Both the position numbers and the translations under genes were made by a program. Positions 1-6,980 of a DNA stretch of 12,544 nucleotides are shown in pieces (position 1 is the first letter of the stretch; the number at the start of each line of letters is the position of its first letter). The notes beneath the pieces were generated by a model. The model did not search any database. It was given only the letters and a program-made list of their open reading frames with translations, and was not told the origin of the DNA. This DNA is from an uncultured Bulleidia sp. (lineage in GTDB: Bacteria; Bacillota_I; Bacilli_A; Erysipelotrichales; Erysipelotrichaceae): assembly GCA_934754415.1 (NCBI GenBank), contig CAKVIS010000048.1, positions 1 to 12,544 on the forward strand, written 5' to 3'.

Positions 1-203
1 TGCAGGTATCAACATTCACTTGGATGCCTGGATTAAATAATTACTTTTAGCATTGAATCATAAGTTTTTAAAGAACATTTTCAGCATTGTTTTTATTGCG
101 CGCTGATCACAATTTGTATATCTCCAGCTTTACCTGCTGTTAGATATCTCTTGAGTTTTCGACACTACTCAAAGGTACGTATACATCCTGCGTTTTCATC
201 CAT
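1..203. other. Left-edge stretch with no supported gene
   Basis: I see no complete gene here. On the plus strand, frame 2 is open from the window edge to a TAA ending at position 40 (12 codons, ending LDAWIK), which could be the tail of a gene entering from the left, but it is too short to judge. On the minus strand an ATG at 15-13 is open to the edge (MLIPA), which could equally be the start of a gene leaving the window. A hairpin lies at 118-147 (ATATCT/AGATAT plus CAGC/GCTG), but it has no T-run, so it is not a convincing terminator for the nikM-like gene that ends at 204. Confidence 0.3.
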
Positions 204-1235
204 TCAGGAAGCATACTTTTTGCGTCCCTTCATAGGTATGGAAAGAAGCTTGAAAATGATAATCAACAAAGCAACACCAATAACAGCTGACAAAATATAA
301 CCTGCCACTTCCCCGATACCACTCACAGCATAATCAGGCATCAAAACATCTAATGACCATCCATTGGCAAGTCCCTGAGGTGTATACCCAAGACTAGAGC
401 CATTAGTAACAATATCTGCAATCTCTTCTGCACCCCATTCTCCCCATGCAGTACCTGTCGCAAGAAGACCAAGAGGAGTAGCCGCAATCAGCACAGCAAG
501 TAAAGCAAATACTCCCACATGTTTTGTATGAGAAGAAGTATCTGTTTCTGTAATATGTTCATAGGTAAGATCCGGTGAAGTCTTTTTAACAAAAGCAAAA
601 ACAGCTACGGTAAATACAGCTTCCACAATCCCTGCCACAGCAAGATGAGGAATCATCATGGCAGGAATAGATACAGACAGATCATATGGACAGTAAAGTG
701 CATTTCCAACAACATCTGTAAATAATACAGGCTGTATTCCAAATTCCACAGCTGCACATAATGCAGCAAGATTAATTCCGATATAGGCGCCAATAGCCGC
801 TGCCACATACTGCACCCCTTCTTTTTTCTCACTTTCACCCGCCATTTTCATGATCAGTGAATAGATGGCATATCCTGCATAAGGAAGCACAAATGCCATA
901 TTGAAGCAGTTGGCTCCAAAGGCAAGAATTCCCCCGTCTCCGAAAATAACCGCTTGTAATAATAAAGCTATAGATACCGCAATACATGCCGCATCCGGTC
1001 CAAACAATAAGGCAATTAACGTTCCTCCTACAGCATGACCTGTAGTTCCTCCCACAAGAGGAACATTAAACATCATCCCAAGAAATGAGAATGCCGCACC
1101 TGCCCCCAGCATAGGAATTTTTTCCTTTGGAAGTTCGGCATTCACTTTTTTTACTGCATGGGCCCAAACTGGCACCATGGCAGCCGTCATCACTCCACAG
1201 GTGGACGGTGATAGATAATTTTCAGGAATATGCAT
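204..1235 (-). CDS. nikM: Ni/Co ECF transporter membrane component (NikM/CbiM type, with C-terminal NikN-like extension)
   Basis: This is the substrate-binding integral membrane protein of an energy-coupling-factor importer for nickel or cobalt; it normally works with a NikQ/CbiQ T-component and NikO/CbiO ATPases. The protein begins Met-His-Ile-Pro, and family knowledge places the metal site at the N-terminal amine, His2 and His67; His67 is present in GTTGHAVGG. It is strongly hydrophobic, with several membrane segments between about residues 12 and 215. After a hydrophilic linker (about 217-240) a second part follows with PLGLLATGTAWGEWG (about 254-268) and a final membrane helix (about 308-332), as in NikM proteins fused to a NikN/PDGLE-like domain. 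The start is ATG with an AAGTGAG-type ribosome site. It has its own promoter, and the short leader holds no riboswitch. No Q or O component follows within the 203 bases before the edge. Nickel versus cobalt cannot be settled from sequence; the symbol is by type. Confidence 0.88.
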   Translation of the reverse strand: MHIPENYLSPSTCGVMTAAMVPVWAHAVKKVNAELPKEKIPMLGAGAAFSFLGMMFNVPLVGGTTGHAVGGTLIALLFGPDAACIAVSIALLLQAVIFGDGGILAFGANCFNMAFVLPYAGYAIYSLIMKMAGESEKKEGVQYVAAAIGAYIGINLAALCAAVEFGIQPVLFTDVVGNALYCPYDLSVSIPAMMIPHLAVAGIVEAVFTVAVFAFVKKTSPDLTYEHITETDTSSHTKHVGVFALLAVLIAATPLGLLATGTAWGEWGAEEIADIVTNGSSLGYTPQGLANGWSLDVLMPDYAVSGIGEVAGYILSAVIGVALLIIIFKLLSIPMKGRKKYAS

Positions 1236-1269
1236 AAAATTTTCTCACTTTCTTAAATACCTTACAACT

Positions 1270-1298
1270 ATTATATAAAAGCAAAAATACCCACACAA
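1270..1298 (-). promoter_or_regulatory. Promoter of the nikM-like gene
   Basis: On the minus strand a perfect TATAAT (1275-1270) lies 17 bases from TTGTGT (1298-1293, three of six consensus bases). Transcription would start near 1263, giving a leader of about 28 bases before the ATG, too short for a cobalamin or NiCo riboswitch. Control is therefore more likely through protein binding at or upstream of the promoter. Confidence 0.6.
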
Positions 1299-1311
1299 GT
1301 TTTATGACCAC

Positions 1312-1348
1312 CTGAAAACAGACACTGAAAACAGACACTGAAAACAGA
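1312..1348. repeat. 13-bp tandem repeat, nearly three copies, just upstream of the nikM promoter
   Basis: Units CTGAAAACAGACA at 1312-1324 and 1325-1337 are identical, and a third partial copy is at 1338-1348. Each contains CTG-AAAA-CAG, a short inverted repeat. The array begins 13 bases upstream of the -35 hexamer and lies after the terminator of the preceding operon, a plausible place for an activator or repressor site. The same decamer CTGAAAACAG recurs once more at 11113-11122, upstream of the nucleotidyltransferase gene. A regulatory role is inference; slippage-generated repetition is the alternative. Confidence 0.7.
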
Positions 1349-1368
1349 TTCCCATTTTCCTTGTACGT

Positions 1369-1404
1369 AAAAAAAATTGGATGGATTTTATTCTCCTTCC
1401 AATT
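1369..1404 (-). terminator. Intrinsic terminator of the pepT-pfkB-trx-like operon
   Basis: On the minus strand AATTGGAAGGA (1404-1394) pairs with TCCATCCAATT (1385-1375), 11 positions with one A-A mismatch, across an 8-base loop. Eight T residues follow. It lies 25 bases after the stop of the thioredoxin-like gene and before the nikM promoter. Confidence 0.8.
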
Positions 1405-1429
1405 CTTTTTACCCATTCAGGAATATTTT

Positions 1430-2029
1430 TTACGCTGCTTTTGTGATGGAATGAATGACTTCCAGATAATACTTCTTCAGTTCCTTCTTCTGATCATCAC
1501 TCAATACAATATTCTCATTGGAGGAAACCGCAATACCTTTTACAGTAGATGTATGATATCCGGTAATCACCCCGTTATTTACCGCAATCAGATCCGGCAC
1601 AAAGAAAGATTTATTTCCTGCCTGATCCACATATAATGTCGAATCAATATAAGTTGTTAATGTAGAAAGGTCTTCTGCAGAAACAGAATCACTTGTATTG
1701 ACTACATATACCTTCACATTCAGCTCCTGTGCTGCTTCCTGTAATACCTCTGCTGCAATTCTGCATTCTGCACTGTCTGGTTTGGCATAGAATACAATGC
1801 CACTGCTGTTTTCCTTGAAAATACGAATGGATTCTGCAAGAGATACAGATTCAAAATTTGCTGAACTATCCAGACCATAAAGACTCATATCTGCAGGAGC
1901 ACTGTTTAAAGTAACAGATTCCTCTATCTGTACAGTACCGGACGCAAGAGCTTCCAGACCATCCTGGTCGCGGTTATAAAACATGCAGGCATAGGCAAGA
2001 ATCACAAATGCCAGTAATAATTTTTTCAA
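1430..2029 (-). CDS. Exported thioredoxin-fold protein with SxxC site
   Basis: A 199-residue protein with a hydrophobic N-terminus (residues 4-18, then an Asn-Arg-Asp stretch) suggesting a signal peptide or membrane anchor; Cys15 sits in LAYAC, a poor lipobox. Residues 77-160 look thioredoxin-like: a strand VFYAK, then Ser86-Ala-Glu-Cys89 at the helix start where CxxC is expected, strand VKVYVVNTSD, and Val144-Pro145-Asp146 in the usual cis-proline position. The first active-site Cys is thus Ser, giving a monothiol site. It resembles bacteriocin-accessory/thioredoxin-like exported proteins, but I cannot assign a partner. The start is TTG at 2029, overlapping the stop of the pfkB-like gene as TTGA, with AGAGGTGA six bases upstream inside that gene, so translation is probably coupled. 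It is the last gene of the operon. Confidence 0.7.
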   Translation of the reverse strand: MKKLLLAFVILAYACMFYNRDQDGLEALASGTVQIEESVTLNSAPADMSLYGLDSSANFESVSLAESIRIFKENSSGIVFYAKPDSAECRIAAEVLQEAAQELNVKVYVVNTSDSVSAEDLSTLTTYIDSTLYVDQAGNKSFFVPDLIAVNNGVITGYHTSTVKGIAVSSNENIVLSDDQKKELKKYYLEVIHSITKAA

Positions 2030-2961
2030 TCAAGATCACCTCTGCGTTCCACTTTTGTTTCTTCGTAGAAATTATCAATAAGCTCTCTGGTCGCAAGGGA
2101 CTTGGAATAGGCAGTAGCTGCACCACAGGAAGCTCCGAATCTGAAAGAATCCACAGAATCTTTGGAACGCAGATAATCCATCAGGAAACCTGCCACCATG
2201 GAGTCACCGGTACCGACTGTGTTGATAGCTTTAGAATCAGGCTTGGATAAAGTGACACCATAAATTCCCTGCTTACATACAAGAACAGCTTCTTTATTTG
2301 CCACAACAACAATAACATTTTCAGCACCTTCATGCACTAACTGCTTTGCGGCAGAAACAATATCCTCTTCACTGACAATTTCCTTATCCACCATGGTGGA
2401 TAATTCTCCAGGAGTAGTCTTAATTAAGAACACTCCTTCTTTTAACATATCCTTTGTTAATGCAGGATCGGTATCCAGACACACTTTCACCTTGTTTTCC
2501 ACTGCCTTCTGTAACATGACATGTACATCATCCACAAGATATGCCTGCGTATTTCCAGCTACGACCAGAAAATCTCCTTCACCAAGTCTGTCAATCTTTT
2601 TTGCCAGATTACACATATCTTCATCTGTAATGACAGGACCCATGGCATTAACATCTGTAGCTTCATTATTGGCACGCAACTTCAGGTTAATACGTGTATG
2701 CCCGTTAGTATAGGTAAAGTTAGGCTGAATAAATTCATATTTCGCCAGTAAACGAATATAGAAATCTCTTGTAAAACCACCGATAAAACCAAAGGCTCTG
2801 GAAGGAATTCCCAGGTTATTCAACACAATGGAGACGTTGATTCCTTTACCACCTGCTTCGTAATATTCCAGATCAGATCTGTTCAGAACACCAGACTGTA
2901 AAGGTTTGGAACACTCCATATAATAATCCAGAGAAGGGTTCAGTGTACAAGTACAAATCAT
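2026..2961 (-). CDS. PfkB-family sugar(-phosphate) kinase, 1-phosphofructokinase/tagatose-6-P kinase-like, divergent
   Basis: A 311-residue PfkB-type kinase of the FruK/LacC branch, normally phosphorylating fructose-1-P or tagatose-6-P with ATP in the cytoplasm. Visible features: start CTLNPSLDYY (4-14), the first PfkB signature AGGKGINVS (36-44), GHTRINLKL (87-95) typical of phosphosugar kinases, and the second signature NTVGTGDSMVAGF (247-259) with catalytic Asp253. Two usually strong motifs are changed: the SGSLP loop reads AGNTQ (135-139), and the KPN..EL motif reads KTTPGEL (181-187). ATP use is likely, but the sugar substrate is uncertain. The gene starts three bases after pepT ends, with its AAAGGAG ribosome site inside pepT, and overlaps the next gene, so the three form one coupled operon. 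No PTS or fructose repressor gene is nearby. Confidence 0.8.
   Translation of the reverse strand: MICTCTLNPSLDYYMECSKPLQSGVLNRSDLEYYEAGGKGINVSIVLNNLGIPSRAFGFIGGFTRDFYIRLLAKYEFIQPNFTYTNGHTRINLKLRANNEATDVNAMGPVITDEDMCNLAKKIDRLGEGDFLVVAGNTQAYLVDDVHVMLQKAVENKVKVCLDTDPALTKDMLKEGVFLIKTTPGELSTMVDKEIVSEEDIVSAAKQLVHEGAENVIVVVANKEAVLVCKQGIYGVTLSKPDSKAINTVGTGDSMVAGFLMDYLRSKDSVDSFRFGASCGAATAYSKSLATRELIDNFYEETKVERRGDLD
2036..2043 (-). promoter_or_regulatory. Ribosome-binding site selecting the TTG start
   Basis: AGAGGTGA on the minus strand lies inside the last codons of the pfkB-like gene, six bases before the TTG at 2029. No ATG near the frame start has such a site. Together with the TTGA stop/start overlap this supports TTG initiation and translational coupling. 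Confidence 0.65.
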
Positions 2962-2964
2962 ACG

Positions 2965-4185
2965 TTATTCTCCTTTAGTCACCAGCTCTGCAATCTTTTC
3001 TACAAGCTTGCAGGCAAGTTCTAATTCTTCCATCACACAGTATTCATAACGTCCGTGGAAGTTTCCTCCACCGTTACCAAGGTTAGGACATGGTAAGCCT
3101 CTGAAGGTTAATTCAGCTCCGTCTGTACCACCGCGAATACTTTCATTGACTGGCTGTAATCCTAATTCCTTTAATGCCGTTTCTGCAATAGAAGAAACCT
3201 CAGGATGCTGAAGAAGAATTTCTTTCATATTGTGATAGCCATCCTGAATATCCACATGAATCACTTCCTGTCCATGCGCTTCATTAATAGCAGCTTCACT
3301 AGTCTTCACCATCTTCTTCATTCTTTCAAAATCAGCTGTTTCATGAGCTCTGATGATATATTCCATAGTAGCAGTATCTACATTTCCCTGCATATTGCAT
3401 AAATGGAAGAATGGTTCTCTGTTACATGTATGCTCAGGACGCATATGTTCCGGCAAAGTATTATGAAACTCAATGGCTGTGTTTAACGCATTGATCATTC
3501 TGTCTTTTGCAGAACCCGGATGAATGGAGAAACCTGTGCATGTTACAACAGCACTTGCCGCATTAAATGTTTCATCACTCCATACATCTGCTCTGTCACC
3601 ATCCATGGTATAGGCAAAATCCGCGCCAAATTTTTCAATATTGAAATGCTCTGTACCTCTGCCTACTTCTTCATCAGGTGTAAAGGCAATGGCAATTCTG
3701 CCATGTTTTACTTCCGGATGTTCCATATAGTACTGCACTGTTTCCATAATACAGGCAATTCCTGCTTTATCATCCGCACCCAATAATGTGGAACCGTCTG
3801 TCACCATTAAAGTTTTACCCTTTAATGTCTTTAAATATGGGAAATCCTCTACTTTTGTAATAACACCTTCACAAAGCGTAATATCCTCTCCATCGTAGTT
3901 TTCAATAATACGAGGATGTACATTAGCACCGGAATAATCCGGAGCAGTATCCATATGTGCAATAAAGCCTACTGTTTTACAAGGTGTGTCCAGATTGCTT
4001 TCAAGATGAGCGTATACATTACAATACTCATCCAGTTCAGCATCCTGTACACCAAGATCCTGTAATTCTTTTAATAATACCTTCGCAAGATCAAACTGTT
4101 TCATCGTGGAAGGTGATGTTGTACTTTTGGGATCAGACTGTGTATCAATCTGACAATATCTGATTAATCTATCCTGAACACTCAT
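2965..4185 (-). CDS. pepT: Peptidase T (tripeptide aminopeptidase, M20B)
   Basis: A cytoplasmic two-zinc aminopeptidase that removes the N-terminal residue from tripeptides. The 406 residues match the usual length. Family landmarks: HMDTAPD with metal ligand His77 and catalytic Asp79, LLGADDKAG with the bridging Asp at 138/139, TPDEEVGRGTE with general base Glu172/173, the metal ligand region TMDGD around Asp195, GFSIHPGSAK (218-227) in the lid domain, and GNGGGNFHG with terminal zinc ligand His377. RGGTDGAEL (351-359) is the conserved substrate-binding loop. The start is ATG with a near-perfect TAAGGAGG seven bases upstream. It is the first gene of an operon with the PfkB-like kinase and the thioredoxin-like protein; the biochemical link between peptide breakdown and these two genes is not obvious. 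Confidence 0.96.
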   Translation of the reverse strand: MSVQDRLIRYCQIDTQSDPKSTTSPSTMKQFDLAKVLLKELQDLGVQDAELDEYCNVYAHLESNLDTPCKTVGFIAHMDTAPDYSGANVHPRIIENYDGEDITLCEGVITKVEDFPYLKTLKGKTLMVTDGSTLLGADDKAGIACIMETVQYYMEHPEVKHGRIAIAFTPDEEVGRGTEHFNIEKFGADFAYTMDGDRADVWSDETFNAASAVVTCTGFSIHPGSAKDRMINALNTAIEFHNTLPEHMRPEHTCNREPFFHLCNMQGNVDTATMEYIIRAHETADFERMKKMVKTSEAAINEAHGQEVIHVDIQDGYHNMKEILLQHPEVSSIAETALKELGLQPVNESIRGGTDGAELTFRGLPCPNLGNGGGNFHGRYEYCVMEELELACKLVEKIAELVTKGE

Positions 4186-4210
4186 GGCGTGTCCTCCTTA
4201 TACATGTAGA

Positions 4211-4219
4211 ATTTTACCA
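4211..4219 (-). promoter_or_regulatory. Extended -10 promoter of the pepT operon
   Basis: Minus-strand TGGTAAAAT (4219-4211) fits an extended -10 element (TGn plus five of six TATAAT bases); no good -35 is seen at 17 bases. Transcription would start near 4204, only about 19 bases before the ATG. It follows the upstream operon's terminator, consistent with a separate unit. Confidence 0.45.
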
Positions 4220-4243
4220 TTTTTCATCTCAACATGGAAATAC

Positions 4244-4273
4244 AAAAAGACTAAGAGCAATGGCTCCTAGTCT
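4244..4273 (-). terminator. Intrinsic terminator containing the DUF1349 stop codon
   Basis: On the minus strand AGACTAGGAGC (4273-4263) pairs with GCTCTTAGTCT (4258-4248), 11 pairs with one G-U, loop CATT, followed by a run of five T. The TAG stop (4269-4267) is inside the 5' arm, so a ribosome reaching the stop covers the hairpin. It ends the DJ-1/hydrogenase/DUF1349 operon. Confidence 0.85.
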
Positions 4274-4827
4274 GTTAAAGACATCTGTGAAAATGTACAG
4301 TCAAAACTGGAATCATTCGGACTGCAGGCATAAATACCAATACGTATCGGATTTTTTGTATCTTCATTAATGAACTGCCTTACATCAGAATACACTTTTC
4401 CATTAAAGCTGTACTGGATACGAACAATGCCTGATCTGTACCACACTCTGTAATACATCCAGTGAATGGCAGTACCGATATCTCTGGAAGATTTATCTCC
4501 ATACTTCCCATGGAAAACAATACATTCCATTTCTTCCACTTCATCATTGTGGTGTTTTACACAACAGGAAGCCAATCGCTTCTTTCCGTTGTATAAAACA
4601 ATACCACACTGATCAAATTGTCCTTTAAAGTCAAAATCCACACGCACAGTAAAACTGAAACTTTCTGCCGGCTGCAAAGATAATTCAATCGCTTCAGCAC
4701 CCTGATTCTCATTCACAAGAGATGTAAAAGGTTCCGTTTCCAGTATCACTTTATCCTCAGATACGATGTACCGTTCCGGTTTATGAATCCACTCCAGCTG
4801 TGCAATGTCTGAATTTGTATCCTTCAT
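4267..4827 (-). CDS. DUF1349-family protein, concanavalin-like beta-sandwich
   Basis: A 186-residue, mainly beta-strand protein without signal peptide or membrane segment, matching the DUF1349 pattern (sometimes named 'regulation of enolase 1'): FSFTVRVDFDFKGQFDQCGIVLY in the middle (about 57-79), then CVKHHNDEVEEMECIVF (89-105), WMYYRVWYRSGIVRIQYSFNG (123-143) and IRIGIYACSP (161-170), the strands of a lectin/glucanase-like fold. Its function is not established; sugar binding is a family-based guess. It begins four bases after the hydrogenase gene, with only a weak AAGAT-type ribosome site, so its translation probably depends on the upstream gene. Its stop lies in the operon terminator. Cytoplasmic location is inferred from lack of an export signal. 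Confidence 0.8.
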   Translation of the reverse strand: MKDTNSDIAQLEWIHKPERYIVSEDKVILETEPFTSLVNENQGAEAIELSLQPAESFSFTVRVDFDFKGQFDQCGIVLYNGKKRLASCCVKHHNDEVEEMECIVFHGKYGDKSSRDIGTAIHWMYYRVWYRSGIVRIQYSFNGKVYSDVRQFINEDTKNPIRIGIYACSPNDSSFDCTFSQMSLTD

Positions 4828-4831
4828 AGTT

Positions 4832-6304
4832 TTAAATCTTATGTCTTACATCCATATCCACATCAGAATAGTCAGTATCCTTTAATGCAGAAGAAATTGT
4901 ACGGTCTTTGTTTGGCATATTTTCCTTTACCATGCGACCCTTTGCCTTAGCAGATTCAGAAATCACTGCAGGTCCGCAGATACATCCACCAGGACATGCC
5001 ATACCTTCAAGGATATCTGCCTTGAATCTCTTGAACTTGATAAGATTCAGCTGCTGTTTACATTCTGCACCACCATTCGCAAGAACTGTAGTTAATGGCT
5101 GATCATAGCCTTCTTCCTTAAGTACTTCTACAACTGCAGCAGCTACACCACCGCTTGCCGCAAAGTTTCTTCCATAGTTACTTGCGTTGAGATCTTTGTC
5201 TTCTTCATACTGAGCGATATCAATACCCTTAGCTAAGAACATAGCCAGTAATTCTTCATATGTTAATACATAGTCTACTGCAGATACTTCCTGCATAGCT
5301 TCCTGTTTCTTGGCAACACATGGACCAATGAAGACGACTTTACAGGAAGGGTGTTCCTGCTTCAGTTTACGTGCAGTAGCCATCATAGGTGTCACTGTTG
5401 TACTCTTGTTCTCTGCATATAAATCAGGGAAGTGGATCTTCAACATATTTACAAATCCAGGACAGCAGGAAGTAGTCATAGGAATACCCTTTTCCTTACG
5501 TTCCTTTAATTCCTGTGCTTCATAGTAAGCTACAGCATCTGCACCATTAGCTACTTCAATGCACTTTGTGAAACCTAATGCTTCAACAGCCTTAATGATC
5601 TTGCCTAATGGATTTTCTTCAAACTGACCCTGAATAGATGGAGCCACAATAGCATAGACTTCTTCTTTATCATTGAGTAAACGGATAACAGGAACAATCC
5701 AGCTCATATCGGAAATAGCTCCGAAAGGACAAGCCTTTAAGCAGGCGCCACAGTTAATACATTTATCTTCATCAATATTACAGATATTCTGTTCATTCCA
5801 GGAAATAGCCTGTACAGGACAAGCTGTATAACATGGTCTTTCTGTAACGACAATAGCGTTATATGGGCAGGCTCTTGCACATGCTCCACATGCCTTACAC
5901 TTGCTGTAATCAATCTGGGAACGTGTAGTCCCCATGGAAATAGCACCAAAATTACAAGCTGCCATACAGGATTTCTTCATACATTTACGGCAGTTATCTG
6001 TTACCTGAATCTTCTGAATAGTACATCCGTCACATGCAGATTCAATAACCTGTACAATCTGCTTTGGTTTGTATTCCTCAGCATCGTTAGCCATCTTACC
6101 CATAGCTAAACGTGCTCTTTGTCTTAATACTTCTCTTTCCTTGTATACACAACAACGGAATCTTTCCCCGCCAAGGCTGACTAACTGCTTGGAGAAGTTC
6201 TGCACAGATTCTTCTTTTAGTGTGTCCTGATACGCTTCTTTTGCCACTTCAATCAGGATTTCAAACTTAAAAATACTGGCATCATTTGTTAATGAACTGA
6301 TCAT
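4832..6304 (-). CDS. Monomeric [FeFe] hydrogenase, group-B type
   Basis: A 490-residue iron-only hydrogenase catalysing H+/H2 interconversion or acting as a redox sensor; the physiological role of group B enzymes is unsettled. The N-terminal half is rich in Cys for Fe-S clusters: C91/C94, C105-C108-C113-C117, a ferredoxin set C136-C139-C142-C146, C158/C162 with C175, and C182-C185-C188-C192. The H-cluster motifs follow: L1 TTSCCPGF with Cys280 (and Cys281, the proton-relay position), L2 FIGPCVAKKQEA with Cys329, L3 MACPGGC with Cys437 and Cys441. L1 having Phe where classic group A has Trp, and the NGGAEC segment (410-415), fit group B. It needs HydE/F/G maturases, none of which is in the window. 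Start ATG with AGGAAGG ten bases upstream. It lies between the DJ-1 gene (22-base gap) and the DUF1349 gene. Substantial oxygen sensitivity implies an anaerobe. Confidence 0.92.
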   Translation of the reverse strand: MISSLTNDASIFKFEILIEVAKEAYQDTLKEESVQNFSKQLVSLGGERFRCCVYKEREVLRQRARLAMGKMANDAEEYKPKQIVQVIESACDGCTIQKIQVTDNCRKCMKKSCMAACNFGAISMGTTRSQIDYSKCKACGACARACPYNAIVVTERPCYTACPVQAISWNEQNICNIDEDKCINCGACLKACPFGAISDMSWIVPVIRLLNDKEEVYAIVAPSIQGQFEENPLGKIIKAVEALGFTKCIEVANGADAVAYYEAQELKERKEKGIPMTTSCCPGFVNMLKIHFPDLYAENKSTTVTPMMATARKLKQEHPSCKVVFIGPCVAKKQEAMQEVSAVDYVLTYEELLAMFLAKGIDIAQYEEDKDLNASNYGRNFAASGGVAAAVVEVLKEEGYDQPLTTVLANGGAECKQQLNLIKFKRFKADILEGMACPGGCICGPAVISESAKAKGRMVKENMPNKDRTISSALKDTDYSDVDMDVRHKI

Positions 6305-6326
6305 GTCTTTTGTCCTTCCTTTTTCT

Positions 6327-6887
6327 TTACTTTCTGAAACTGTGTTCGTACTGCATTCCCTGTTCCACTTTATCCAGAGCTTCTTTATCTGCCACCTTCA
6401 TCAGGATGTGTCTTGCAAATTCAATCGTAGCTCCCATTCCACGACCGGTAATCACATTTCCATCGGTAACAGCTAATTCCATCTGATACTCACCGCCAAA
6501 AGATGTTTCATCAAAAGACGGGAAACAGGTATACTTTCTGTCTTTCAAATACCCCAGGTGACCAAGTATGCTTGGAGCAGCACATATAGCACAGGTCAGC
6601 TTTCCATTGGAATAGTGTTTCTGAACATCTTCAATCACACGTGTGTTGTGTTCAAGATTGTATGTACCAAGTTTTCCTCCTGGCAATACAATAAAATCAT
6701 ACTCTTCCACATGTTCATCCTTCAGTAATCCATCCGCATGGACAATCACTTTCTGAGAAGACAACACTTCCACATCGTCCGAGATGGAAACCGTTTTAAT
6801 TTCCAGTCCGGCTCTTCTCAGCATATCCACGGTAATCAGTGCTTCGCAGGTTTCAAAACCTTCTGCTAAATAGAGTAATCCCTTCAT
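6327..6887 (-). CDS. DJ-1/PfpI family protein (ThiJ-like)
   Basis: A 186-residue class I glutamine amidotransferase-like fold. The active pair is visible: Glu12 in EGFE, and nucleophile Cys102 in AICAAPSILG, the nucleophile elbow; VLPGG (67-71) is the other conserved loop. The position of the human DJ-1 His is Phe122 (TCFP), as in many bacterial members. Family roles include protein/methylglyoxal repair and stress response; older 'thiazole biosynthesis' names are unsafe. I start at ATG 6887 rather than the in-frame GTG at 6896, because that GTG is part of the ribosome site AGAGGTGA, six bases before the ATG. It is first in the operon with the hydrogenase and DUF1349 genes. It could protect against carbonyl or oxidative stress alongside the hydrogenase, which is inference. 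Confidence 0.88.
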   Translation of the reverse strand: MKGLLYLAEGFETCEALITVDMLRRAGLEIKTVSISDDVEVLSSQKVIVHADGLLKDEHVEEYDFIVLPGGKLGTYNLEHNTRVIEDVQKHYSNGKLTCAICAAPSILGHLGYLKDRKYTCFPSFDETSFGGEYQMELAVTDGNVITGRGMGATIEFARHILMKVADKEALDKVEQGMQYEHSFRK

Positions 6888-6893
6888 GCTTTT

Positions 6894-6900
6894 CACCTCT
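6894..6900 (-). promoter_or_regulatory. Ribosome-binding site that moves the DJ-1 start to 6887
   Basis: Minus-strand AGAGGTG sits six bases before the ATG at 6887. The alternative GTG start at 6896 lies within this site and has no ribosome site of its own, so the shorter protein is favoured. Confidence 0.7.
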
Positions 6901-6907
6901 TGTGAAA

Positions 6908-6916
6908 ATTATACCA
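6908..6916 (-). promoter_or_regulatory. Extended -10 promoter of the DJ-1/hydrogenase operon
   Basis: Minus-strand TGGTATAAT (6916-6908) is a full extended -10 match. The -35 region is poor (TTTTGT at 17 bases). The start near 6901 is next to the ribosome site, leaving a leader of about 14 bases. It lies downstream of the RNA terminator at 6947-6973, so this operon does not need read-through from the structured region. Confidence 0.6.
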
Positions 6917-6946
6917 TTCCACCTCGCATTACAAAACAACAAATGT

Positions 6947-6973
6947 TAAAAGACCCGCATCTTATGCAGGTCT
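6947..6973 (-). terminator. Intrinsic terminator at the 3' end of the structured RNA region
   Basis: Minus-strand AGACCTGCAT (6973-6964) pairs with ATGCGGGTCT (6960-6951), ten pairs including one U-G, loop AAG, followed by TTTAA. On the plus strand the same site has a C-A mismatch, so the minus-strand hairpin is the better one. The T-run is short. No protein gene ends nearby, which points to a transcript made from the gene-free stretch upstream. Confidence 0.65.
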
Positions 6974-6980
6974 TCCTTTC

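Noticed and set aside
118..147. Hairpin downstream of the nikM-like gene as its terminator
   Set aside because: It has a bulged stem and no following T-run on the minus strand.
41..300. Hydrophobic plus-strand reading across 41-300 (two frames joined) as a small membrane protein or pseudogene
   Set aside because: It needs a frameshift near 100 and then runs into the antisense of the nikM-like gene; no ribosome site supports it.
2393..2713. 106-codon plus-strand frame opposite the PfkB-like gene
   Set aside because: Antisense shadow; no recognisable domain or ribosome site.
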